Below are positions 18,563-26,194 of a DNA stretch of 36,808 nt, piece by piece. How positions within the stretch are numbered: the stretch's first letter is position 1; each line of letters begins with the position of its first letter. The notes under the pieces are model-generated. The model had not been told where the DNA came from. It ran no database searches and was given only the letters and a program-made list of their open reading frames with translations. This stretch comes from an uncultured Bacteroidales bacterium (GTDB lineage Bacteria; Bacteroidota; Bacteroidia; Bacteroidales; Muribaculaceae). The stretch covers positions 1-36,808 of the forward strand of contig CACYSG010000034.1 in NCBI GenBank assembly GCA_902776955.1, read 5' to 3'. Made by a program: the position numbers and the translations under genes.

Positions 18563-19321
18563 ATGGCCGGTAAGAACACATATTTCATTTCTGACCTTCA
18601 CCTGGGCGCGAAGTACATCAACGACCCGGTGGAGCGTGAGCGGCGTGTGTGCCGTTTCCTCGACAGCATCAAGGACGATGCCGCCGAGCTCTACCTGCTG
18701 GGAGACATCTTGGACTACTGGTATGAGTACAAGTATGTGGTGCCCCGCGGCTACATCCGCTTTTTTGGCAAGCTGGCCGAGTTGTCCGATAGCGGGGTGC
18801 GCCTCACCTGGGTCACTGGTAACCACGACGTCTGGCTGTTCGACTACCTGAGCGACCAGCTGAACATGACGGTGCTCTACGGCCACACCGAGGTCGAGAC
18901 CCAAGGGCGTCGCATCCTCATTGCCCACGGCGACGATGTTGGCGTCCAAGCGCCCATGTACCGTTTCACGCGAATGTGTTTTTATAATAAGGTGTGTCAG
19001 TGGCTTTACGCGGCGATTCACCCCCGCTGGACCTATCCTATCGCCACCGGCTGGTCTAACGAGAACCGCACCCGCCGTGACCCCGAGAGGGACAGGGCCA
19101 TCTCCGAGGGGGCAGGCGACCGTCTGGTGGACTTCTCCCGTGAGTACAGTCGGCAGCACCCTGATGTCGAGGCGTTTGTTTATGGACACATCCACATCGC
19201 CCGCATCAACAACTTTGCCGACATGCCGCCGGTGATCTTCCTGGGCGAGTGGATTACCTTGGATTCCTACGTCATGCTCGACACCCAGGGCCGTTTCAGT
19301 CTCAATTATTTTGAAAAGTAA
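18563..19321 (+). CDS. lpxH: UDP-2,3-diacylglucosamine diphosphatase (LpxH-type)
   Basis: Calcineurin-like metallophosphoesterase that hydrolyses UDP-2,3-diacylglucosamine to lipid X and UMP, the fourth step of lipid A synthesis, at the inner membrane. The 252-residue product has the full metal-binding series: SDLHLG, GDILDYW, TGNHD, AHGDD and GHIH. The WLFDYL stretch after GNHD and the length fit the Bacteroidota LpxH-type enzymes. The ATG at 18563 follows the SufT-like stop by 16 bases; the frame's earlier ATG at 18548 is only 1 base after that stop and adds five residues. A paralogous phosphoesterase with a different substrate is possible but less likely. Confidence 0.88.
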   Translation: MAGKNTYFISDLHLGAKYINDPVERERRVCRFLDSIKDDAAELYLLGDILDYWYEYKYVVPRGYIRFFGKLAELSDSGVRLTWVTGNHDVWLFDYLSDQLNMTVLYGHTEVETQGRRILIAHGDDVGVQAPMYRFTRMCFYNKVCQWLYAAIHPRWTYPIATGWSNENRTRRDPERDRAISEGAGDRLVDFSREYSRQHPDVEAFVYGHIHIARINNFADMPPVIFLGEWITLDSYVMLDTQGRFSLNYFEK

Positions 19322-19441
19322 ATTTTTTTGCAATCGTTTGACTGGCTGATAATCAGTACAATAGACGTAAATAATCAGAAAATTTTTGAAAATATGTTGT
19401 AAAACATAGTTTTTTTGGCTTATGGATTCAAAAATTCTCTA

Positions 19442-19544
19442 TACTTTTGCACCATAAACCTGAAAACAATCTTTTTTACCTTAGAAATTTTACCTATTTG
19501 AAACCTAAAAAGGAATTTTAAGCCGAGGCTTAAGGTTCCTTTTT
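19442..19544 (+). ncRNA. possible small transcript between lpxH and ispD
   Basis: TACTTTTG (19442-19449) matches the -7 consensus, and about 60 bases later a hairpin followed by a T run ends the stretch (19512-19544). A transcript of about 90 bases with no coding frame would result. The -33 box is poor (TTTG at 19414-19417, spacer 24), and the terminator may simply serve lpxH. Confidence 0.25.
19512..19544 (+). terminator. rho-independent terminator upstream of ispD
   Basis: GGAA..TTAAGCC pairs with GGCTTAA..TTCC (11 pairs with a 2-base internal mismatch) and runs into five T residues. It separates lpxH from ispD. Confidence 0.8.
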
Positions 19545-19577
19545 ACATTTCGTACCTTTAAAGTACTTTTTTTTCAT

Positions 19578-19585
19578 TAATTTTG
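19578..19585 (+). promoter_or_regulatory. candidate -7 box for ispD-recG
   Basis: TAATTTTG matches TAnnTTTG, 73 bases before the ispD ATG and just after the upstream terminator. No good -33 box at standard spacing. Confidence 0.45.
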
Positions 19586-19658
19586 TGCCCTGAACATGAC
19601 GGTGTCACCATTGTGCACACACTGCCGATGGTAGCCGTTGAACAAGTGAATAGATGAC

Positions 19659-20363
19659 ATGAAAACGATTGCAATCATTGTCGCCGGTGGTTCGGGTACC
19701 AGATTTGGCGCTTCGATGCCCAAGCAGTTCCTTGCTCTGATGGGCAAGCCCGTACTGATGCACACCATCGAGGCTTTTGGGAAAAATAGGGACGGTTCTT
19801 TTGATGACAAATCTCACATGGAGATCATCGTGACTTTGCCCGAGGAGCAGATGGGGCTGTGGCATGACCTGTGCCGTGAGCATGGCTTTACCGTGCCCCA
19901 TCGTGTAGTGCCCGGCGGCAAGACCCGCTGGCACAGCGTCAAGAATGCCCTTGACAGCATCAGTGATCTTGCAGGGGTGGATGTCATCGCCGTGCATGAC
20001 GGGGTGCGACCCTTGGCCTCGGCCCAACTCATCGACCGCTGCCTGACGACTGCGCGTCGGCAGGGTAGCGCCATACCCGTGGTGCCGCTCAACGACTCGG
20101 TGCGCCAGATGGATGCCGACGGCGGGAGCCGCGCACTGGACCGCTCCTCGTTGCGTGCGGTGCAGACGCCCCAGGTCTTTGATGCCCGGTTGTTGATAGA
20201 GGCTTACCGGCAGCCCTATGACCCGACATTTACCGACGACGCATCGGTGGTCGAACGCCATGGCCATGATGTGACACTGGTCGATGGAGACCCGGTGAAC
20301 CTGAAAATCACGCGCCCCATGGACCTGGCGCTGGCCGAATACCTGATGACCTGCGATGCCTGA
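19659..20363 (+). CDS. ispD: 2-C-methyl-D-erythritol 4-phosphate cytidylyltransferase
   Basis: Transfers CMP from CTP to methylerythritol 4-phosphate in the non-mevalonate isoprenoid pathway. The 234-residue product starts MKTIAIIVAGGSGTRFGASMPKQF, the nucleotide-binding loop with the conserved Arg and Lys. It also has VPGGKTRWHSV, VIAVHDGVRPL, LRAVQTPQVFD and FTDDASVVE, all IspD landmarks, and ends with the usual VDGDPVNLKITRPMDLALAE. Length is standard. Its last 8 bases overlap the start of recG, which indicates translational coupling. Confidence 0.97.
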   Translation: MKTIAIIVAGGSGTRFGASMPKQFLALMGKPVLMHTIEAFGKNRDGSFDDKSHMEIIVTLPEEQMGLWHDLCREHGFTVPHRVVPGGKTRWHSVKNALDSISDLAGVDVIAVHDGVRPLASAQLIDRCLTTARRQGSAIPVVPLNDSVRQMDADGGSRALDRSSLRAVQTPQVFDARLLIEAYRQPYDPTFTDDASVVERHGHDVTLVDGDPVNLKITRPMDLALAEYLMTCDA

Positions 20364-22455
20364 CCTGAGACATACCGACATACAGTACCTGCATGGCGTG
20401 GGCCCTAAGCGTGCCGAGTTGCTCAAGAAGGAACTGGGCATCAGCACCTACTACGACCTGCTGTACTATTTCCCCTTCCGCTATATCGACCGCAGCGTCC
20501 TCAACCACGTCAGCGAGTTGCGGGGCGATGAGGCCGCGGTCCAGCTCAAGGGGCGTTTCCTCACGTTCAACACGGTGGGCGAGGGACGCAAGCGGCGCCT
20601 TCAGGCACTGTTTACCGACGGCACCGGCACCATCGAGGTCGTGTGGTTCAATCGCGTGGCATCGATACAGAAGACTTATAATACCAACACGCAATACATC
20701 CTGTATGGCAAGCCCTCGTTGTTCAACAACCACTTGAACATCGTGCATCCCGAGGTTGACCTTGCCAGCGCCGAGAATGTCACGCACGGGCTTCAAGGTG
20801 TGTATAACCTGACCGAAGTGTTGCGCAACCGCTCGTTCACGTCTCGCGCGATTCACAAACTCGTTGTCAACCTGCTCGAGACCCCTGGTGTGCAGCACAT
20901 CGACGAGACCTTGCCGCCCGAGCTGATGCAGCGTTTCCACCTCATGCCCTTGCCCGAGGCCCTGCGCAATATCCATCTCCCTACCGACCAGCAGGCGCTG
21001 CAGCGGGCGCAGTTCCGTCTCAAGTTCGAGGAACTCTTCTTCCTGGAACTCAACATCCTGCACTATATCAAGGGTAGCAGCCGTCGGCTCGTTGGTCACG
21101 TCTTCAGCCGCGTGGGCGCCTACTTCCACGACTTCTATAACAATGTACTGCAGTTCCCGCTCACGGGGGCGCAGAAACGTGTCATACGCGAGATGAGGGC
21201 CGACATGGGCAGCGGCAAGCAGATGAATCGTCTGTTGCAGGGGGACGTCGGCAGCGGCAAAACCATCGTGGCCTTCATGACAGCACTGATTGCCCTGGAC
21301 AACGGTTACCAGGCCTGTATCATGGCGCCCACCGAGATTCTCGCGGGACAACACCTCGAGACCATCAAGCCCATGGCCGATGCCATCGGCGTGAAAGTGG
21401 CCCTCTTGACTGGCTCGACGCGAAAAAAAGAGCGCGATGTCATTCACGAGGCTTTGATGAGTGGCGAGTTGCAGATCCTAATCGGTACCCATGCCCTCAT
21501 CGAGGACACGGTGCAGTTCCGCAACCTGGGCCTGGCGGTCATCGACGAGCAGCACCGCTTCGGTGTGGCTCAGCGAGCGCGCCTGTGGAGCAAGAACCGG
21601 GTCGCGCCGCCCCATGTGCTGGTCATGACGGCGACGCCCATCCCGCGCACGCTGGCCATGACGGTCTATGGCGACCTCGACGTGTCGGTCATCGACGAAT
21701 TGCCGCCGGGCCGCAAACCTGTCACGACGGTGCTGCGGCACGAGCCCGACCGCTTCAAGATGTACCAGTTCGTCGGCAGCCAGTTGCGGCAGGGACGACA
21801 AGCCTATATCGTCTATCCTCTCATCGAGGAGAACGAGAAGCTCGACCTGCATGCCCTTGAACAGGGCTACGAGCAGGTGCGAGACGTGTTCCCTCATTAT
21901 CATGTTGCCATGGTGCATGGGCGCATGAAGCCCGCCGAGAAGGATCACCAGATGATGCTTTTCGCTTCGGGAAAGTCGCATATCCTGGTGGCGACGACGG
22001 TTATCGAGGTGGGCGTGAACGTGCCTAATGCCTCGGTGATGGTCATCGAGGATGCTGAGCGCTTCGGCCTATCGCAGCTGCACCAGCTCAGGGGCAGGGT
22101 GGGGCGAGGCGCCGACCAGAGCTATTGCATCCTCATGGCCCGCAGCGACCTGGGGCGCGACACACGGCATCGCCTGCAGGTGATGACTCAGACCAATGAC
22201 GGTTTTGTCGTAGCCGAGGAGGACCTGAAACTGCGCGGGCCTGGTGACATGGAAGGAACTCAGCAGAGCGGCATCGCCTTCAATTTACACATCGCCAACC
22301 TTGCCCAGGACGGCCAGATCATCCAGTTGGCGCGCAATGCCGCCGAGGATTTCCTGCGTGCTGACCCCGGCATGGAATCAACTTGGGGACGCAAGATGGC
22401 CGCACACATCCGGGAAATTTTTGACAAACAGACCAACTGGGGACTTATCTCGTGA
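20356..22455 (+). CDS. recG: ATP-dependent DNA helicase RecG
   Basis: Branch-migrating helicase that reverses stalled forks and processes Holliday junctions. The 699-residue product has an N-terminal wedge/OB domain (residues about 10-210, opening LHGVGPKRAELLKKELGI), Walker A GDVGSGKT near residue 297, the DEQH box near 397 (VIDEQHRFGVAQR), TATPIPRTLAMT, and the C-terminal helicase motifs with VATTVIEVGVNVPNA and QLHQLRGRVGRG. Length and motif order are those of RecG. The start overlaps ispD by 8 bases. A terminator lies about 75 bases past the stop. Confidence 0.98.
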   Translation: MPDLRHTDIQYLHGVGPKRAELLKKELGISTYYDLLYYFPFRYIDRSVLNHVSELRGDEAAVQLKGRFLTFNTVGEGRKRRLQALFTDGTGTIEVVWFNRVASIQKTYNTNTQYILYGKPSLFNNHLNIVHPEVDLASAENVTHGLQGVYNLTEVLRNRSFTSRAIHKLVVNLLETPGVQHIDETLPPELMQRFHLMPLPEALRNIHLPTDQQALQRAQFRLKFEELFFLELNILHYIKGSSRRLVGHVFSRVGAYFHDFYNNVLQFPLTGAQKRVIREMRADMGSGKQMNRLLQGDVGSGKTIVAFMTALIALDNGYQACIMAPTEILAGQHLETIKPMADAIGVKVALLTGSTRKKERDVIHEALMSGELQILIGTHALIEDTVQFRNLGLAVIDEQHRFGVAQRARLWSKNRVAPPHVLVMTATPIPRTLAMTVYGDLDVSVIDELPPGRKPVTTVLRHEPDRFKMYQFVGSQLRQGRQAYIVYPLIEENEKLDLHALEQGYEQVRDVFPHYHVAMVHGRMKPAEKDHQMMLFASGKSHILVATTVIEVGVNVPNASVMVIEDAERFGLSQLHQLRGRVGRGADQSYCILMARSDLGRDTRHRLQVMTQTNDGFVVAEEDLKLRGPGDMEGTQQSGIAFNLHIANLAQDGQIIQLARNAAEDFLRADPGMESTWGRKMAAHIREIFDKQTNWGLIS

Positions 22456-22528
22456 CTGTTCCCGTCACGGGTTTGATGGGGCTCTTGATGGCTAAGAAGA
22501 ATCATCTAAAATCATAATATGATGAAGG

Positions 22529-22562
22529 AAAACGCGCAATCGTTTGGCATTGCGCGTTTTTT
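22529..22562 (+). terminator. terminator after recG
   Basis: A perfect 12-bp stem (AAAACGCGCAAT / ATTGCGCGTTTT) with an 8-base loop, running into six T residues. The loop contains the TTTG of the next gene's promoter. Confidence 0.9.
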
Positions 22563-22574
22563 GAGTTAACTTTG
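22543..22574 (+). promoter_or_regulatory. promoter of the GHL10 glycoside hydrolase gene
   Basis: TTTG (22543-22546), a 20-base spacer and TAACTTTG (22567-22574) match the Bacteroidota consensus exactly. The ATG is 43 bases further on. The -33 box lies in the loop of the recG terminator. Confidence 0.8.
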
Positions 22575-22617
22575 CGCAATAAATGTTTTTTAACGATTAA
22601 CCACAATTATTTAGACG

Positions 22618-25176
22618 ATGAGACGGTATATTTCTTCTTTCCTTTTGGCCTTTGTCGTGGCGGGATTGCTCTGTCAGGCATGGGGTTACGGAATCCCCAA
22701 GCGGGAGTTCAGGTCGGCATGGATAGCAACGGTGTGGTGTCTGGACTGGCCTTCTCAAGGCGCTGGAGCAACCAAGCAGAAGCAGCAGATGGACCGATTG
22801 CTGGACTCTCTACAGGCCAACAACTTCAATGCGGTGAATTTCCAGGTGCGTTCGATGTGCGACGCGATGTACCAGTCGACCCTGGAGCCCTGGTCGAGTT
22901 ACCTGACCGGCACACGCGGCCAGTACCCGGGATTTGATCCCCTGCAATATGTCGTCGAGGGATGCCACCGCCGTGGCATGGAGTGCCACGCCTGGGTGAA
23001 CCCCTACCGCTGGAGCACGGGCACCAACTGGAACACCCCTATGGACCAGGAATTGAAGAACGACGGTTGGCTGCTCACCCATGGATCAACTGTTATCCTT
23101 GACCCGGGGCAGCAGCGCACCATCGACCGCATCGTGGCCGTCTGCAAGGAAATTATCACCAACTATGACGTGGATGGCATCCTTTATGACGACTATTTCT
23201 ATCCTGAGAATATACCTACCGACGCGTCGGCCCAGGACTATGGCGAGTGGCAGGCCTCGGGCACAACGCTCTCGTTCGGGGACTGGCGGCGTGACAACGT
23301 CAATCGCATGGTGCGGGCGGTCTATGACATGATTCAGGAGACCAGGCCCGACGTGCGCTACGGCATCTCGCCGGCAGGCGTGGCGGCTACGAGTTCGGCC
23401 GTGGCGAGCAAGTATGGCGTGGATCCCTGTCCCGCGGGCAGCGACTGGCAGTATAACGGCATCTTCAGCGACCCGTTGGCGTGGCTCGCTTCTCAGAGCA
23501 TCGACTACATCTCGCCCCAGGTCTATTGGAAAATCGGCGCCACTGCCGATTATGGCAAGATCACTCCCTGGTGGGGCAAGGTAGCCGCCAAGTTTGGTCG
23601 CCAGGTATACATCTCGTCTTCGATTTCCTCCATCACCAATTCGTCGACCGACGTGCAGTACAAGGAGTATGCCGACGAGGTCGAACTCAACCGCACCAGC
23701 TCTATGGATGGTAATCCTGGAGCCATCTTCTACTCATGCAAGTATCTGTATGCCTACAACAGCAATTCGTTGGCTCACTATCTCAAGAAGACGGTCTTCA
23801 CACATCCCGCATTGCCGCCCCTCATGCCCTGGAAAGAGGGCTACAATCCGGGCCTGGTGCAGAATCTGGCCCGCAATGGCAACAGCATCAGTTGGGAGGG
23901 CTACGATAACGTGCGCTACACGGTCTATGCTTTCCCCATGACGATGAACACGGCAACTTTCAACGGACAGATCGATTATTTGCTGGGGATGACCTACGAG
24001 CCGTCTTATGATATCCCCGAGGCCTATCAGCAGGGCTACCAGTTTGCCGTGTGCGTCCTGGACCGCGTGGGCAACGAGTGGGAGCCGGCCTTCCTGAGCG
24101 TGGAGCTTGACCAACTTGACAACCCGGTACTCATCACTCCCGAGGACGGCGCAACCGTTGACGCCCCGTTCAAGTTCACCTGGCATCGTGTGGAGGGCGC
24201 AACTTCCTATCTAGTGGAACTTGCGGCGAGTCCCGAGTTCAGCAATGTGCTGGAACGCGTCAGCCTGACTGATACGGCCATGAGCGTGCTCATGCTGAAC
24301 AAACTCACCCATGGCCAGACGCAGTATTGGCGCGTGCAATCCTGTGCCGACAGTTGCTACAGTGGCGTGAGCGAGGTGCGTGCTTTCACACCCATGCTGC
24401 TCTCAGTGATCTCTCCTGCCGACGGCAGCGAGGACCTGGCTGTTCCCGTGACGGCGACCTGGTACACCTGCGGCAGCAGCGAGTCTGCGACCCTCGAGGT
24501 GGCCAGCAATGACACCTTCACGGCACTCGTCTTCAGGGGCACTTCTACGACGGGCGAACTGGTGATTCCCGACGAATTGCTGGAACCGGGCAACACCTAT
24601 TTCCTGCGTGTGATTCTCACCGTCAATGGCGAGACGATGACCAGCGATGTCGTGCGTTTCTCGGTGGCTCATGCCGCGGCGCGCTTTACCGTACCGGTCG
24701 ACGGCGGCACGCTCTACAAGGGACAGCACATCACCCTCAAGCGGCAGAACTGGGCGACTTCCTACGTCATCGAGGTGTCGAGCAAGGAGGGTACCTGGGG
24801 CCGCACCCGTTTCATCGAGACGCTCAAGAACGGGCAATACTCAACTACCTTGCCCGCCGAGCAAATCAAGGTGGACGGTAAACTCATGTTAGATGGCACG
24901 ACCTACTATGCCCGTTGCAAGACCTCCTATCTTGACTTCGACGGCAACACCCATTCGACCGACTACGGCCCCGTCATCAGCTTCGTCTATTGCGACCACG
25001 CCGAGCCGGTGACCGGTGACGTCAACGGTGACGGCGAGATCAATATCGCCGATGTCAACGAGGCCATCTCGATGATTTTGTCGGGCTCAACAACGGGCGC
25101 TGCCGATGTGAATGGTGACGGCGAGGTGAATATCGCCGACGTGAACACCATCATCGACCTGATTCTGAATTTGTAA
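22618..25176 (+). CDS. secreted GHL10-family glycoside hydrolase with dockerin-like C-terminus
   Basis: An 852-residue exported protein. The signal peptide MRRYISSFLLAFVVAGLLCQAWG is followed by a GHL10 (DUF187) TIM-barrel of about 300 residues, opening with KREFRSAWIATVWCLDWPS. Other barrel marks are NFNAVNFQVRSMCDAMY, GMECHAWVNPYRW, DVDGILYDDYFYP and VRYGISPAGV. Family members act on cell-wall or surface glycans; the acidic DGILYDDYF segment is a candidate active-site strand. Several fibronectin-III-like modules (about 420-790) follow, with the pattern PxxGxxxDAPFKFTWHRVEGATSY. The last 55 residues are two dockerin-like repeats (GDVNGDGEINIADVN and ADVNGDGEVNIADVN). It has its own consensus promoter. 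The substrate is not known. Confidence 0.9.
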   Translation: MRRYISSFLLAFVVAGLLCQAWGYGIPKREFRSAWIATVWCLDWPSQGAGATKQKQQMDRLLDSLQANNFNAVNFQVRSMCDAMYQSTLEPWSSYLTGTRGQYPGFDPLQYVVEGCHRRGMECHAWVNPYRWSTGTNWNTPMDQELKNDGWLLTHGSTVILDPGQQRTIDRIVAVCKEIITNYDVDGILYDDYFYPENIPTDASAQDYGEWQASGTTLSFGDWRRDNVNRMVRAVYDMIQETRPDVRYGISPAGVAATSSAVASKYGVDPCPAGSDWQYNGIFSDPLAWLASQSIDYISPQVYWKIGATADYGKITPWWGKVAAKFGRQVYISSSISSITNSSTDVQYKEYADEVELNRTSSMDGNPGAIFYSCKYLYAYNSNSLAHYLKKTVFTHPALPPLMPWKEGYNPGLVQNLARNGNSISWEGYDNVRYTVYAFPMTMNTATFNGQIDYLLGMTYEPSYDIPEAYQQGYQFAVCVLDRVGNEWEPAFLSVELDQLDNPVLITPEDGATVDAPFKFTWHRVEGATSYLVELAASPEFSNVLERVSLTDTAMSVLMLNKLTHGQTQYWRVQSCADSCYSGVSEVRAFTPMLLSVISPADGSEDLAVPVTATWYTCGSSESATLEVASNDTFTALVFRGTSTTGELVIPDELLEPGNTYFLRVILTVNGETMTSDVVRFSVAHAAARFTVPVDGGTLYKGQHITLKRQNWATSYVIEVSSKEGTWGRTRFIETLKNGQYSTTLPAEQIKVDGKLMLDGTTYYARCKTSYLDFDGNTHSTDYGPVISFVYCDHAEPVTGDVNGDGEINIADVNEAISMILSGSTTGAADVNGDGEVNIADVNTIIDLILNL

Positions 25177-25209
25177 TAAAAAAGTAGTTCTTGACGCCCT
25201 GGTGCGAGA

Positions 25210-26139
25210 TTATTTTTGGGGCATCTGGTCGGCCAGAGCCAGCACTTGGGCGGTGAAGTCTTCGGGCGAGAGGCGGCACGAGAGCCAATGGATGGGCGTG
25301 CCGCGTTTCTCCATGCCCCTGAACCACGTCATCTGGCGCTTGGCAAACTGGTGGATGGCGATTTCAAGTTGGCGAAACATCTCCTCCTCGGTCAACTCGC
25401 CGAGGACATACTGCGTGACGAATTTGTACTCCAGGCCGTAGTATATCAGGTCCTCGGGGTCGATACCACTGTCAATGAGCCGTCTCACTTCATCAACCAT
25501 TCCCTCGTCGAGTCGAGCCCGCAACCGTCGGCTGATGCGCTCACGTCGCGTGTCACGATCCACTTCAACGCCGATGACCAGCGCGTTTTCCATCGGGTGC
25601 GGCTCGGTGAGTGCCTTCAAGTCGGGGTGCAACTCGTAGTAGCGGCAGATTTCGATGGCACGGGTGGCGCGGGCCACGGTGTCGATGTCGCTGTTGTTGC
25701 GCAGCGTCTTCATCGTCTTGAGCAGGGCGGTGAGTTCCTCGAGCGACTTGCCGGCCAATTCGGCTCGCAACTCCTCGTTGCGGGGCACGGGCGGCAGTTT
25801 GATGCCCTTGACCACCGTCTCGACATACATCCCCGTGCCGCCGCACATGATGACGGGCTTGCCGCGCCCACGGATGTCGTTGATGGCCCGTTCGCAGTCT
25901 TCCAGGAACTCATAGAGGCTGTAACGGTAGCCGGCGGGTCGGATATCGATGAGGTGATAGGGAACGCCTTCATATTCGGCCAGGTCCTTGCCCGTGCCGA
26001 TGTCCATGCCGCGGTAAATCTGCCGGGAATCGGCACTGATGATCTCACCGCCGATGGCCTTGGCCAGGTGTACCGCCCGCGACGTTTTCCCCGTCGCCGT
26101 CGGCCCCGTAATAACAAAAAACACCTCCCTATAATCCAT
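25210..26139 (-). CDS. miaA: tRNA dimethylallyltransferase
   Basis: Transfers a dimethylallyl group to N6 of A37 in tRNAs reading UNN codons. The 309-residue product has the P-loop GPTATGKT (residues 12-19), SADSRQIYRGMDIGTGK, HLIDIRPAGYRYSLYEF, VIMCGGTGMY and, near the end, IHQFAKRQMTWFRG, all MiaA signatures. The start at 26139 gives the standard short N-terminus. It lies 55 bases after the dipeptidyl peptidase stop in the same direction; a 9-base-period repeat array fills most of that gap. Co-transcription with the peptidase gene is possible. A second miaA elsewhere in the genome cannot be excluded. Confidence 0.95.
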   Translation of the reverse strand: MDYREVFFVITGPTATGKTSRAVHLAKAIGGEIISADSRQIYRGMDIGTGKDLAEYEGVPYHLIDIRPAGYRYSLYEFLEDCERAINDIRGRGKPVIMCGGTGMYVETVVKGIKLPPVPRNEELRAELAGKSLEELTALLKTMKTLRNNSDIDTVARATRAIEICRYYELHPDLKALTEPHPMENALVIGVEVDRDTRRERISRRLRARLDEGMVDEVRRLIDSGIDPEDLIYYGLEYKFVTQYVLGELTEEEMFRQLEIAIHQFAKRQMTWFRGMEKRGTPIHWLSCRLSPEDFTAQVLALADQMPQK

Positions 26140-26143
26140 TTTC

Positions 26144-26184
26144 CCGTTCTCTCCGTAATATCCGTTTTCTCCGTTATATCCGTC
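26144..26184. repeat. 9-base-period tandem array, locus 2
   Basis: Four full 9-base units (CCGTTCTCT, CCGTAATAT, CCGTTTTCT, CCGTTATAT) plus the start of a fifth, filling the gap between the dipeptidyl peptidase stop and the miaA start. Same unit and orientation as the arrays at 15306 and 33614. Confidence 0.8.
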
Positions 26185-26194
26185 GCCAACCCTA

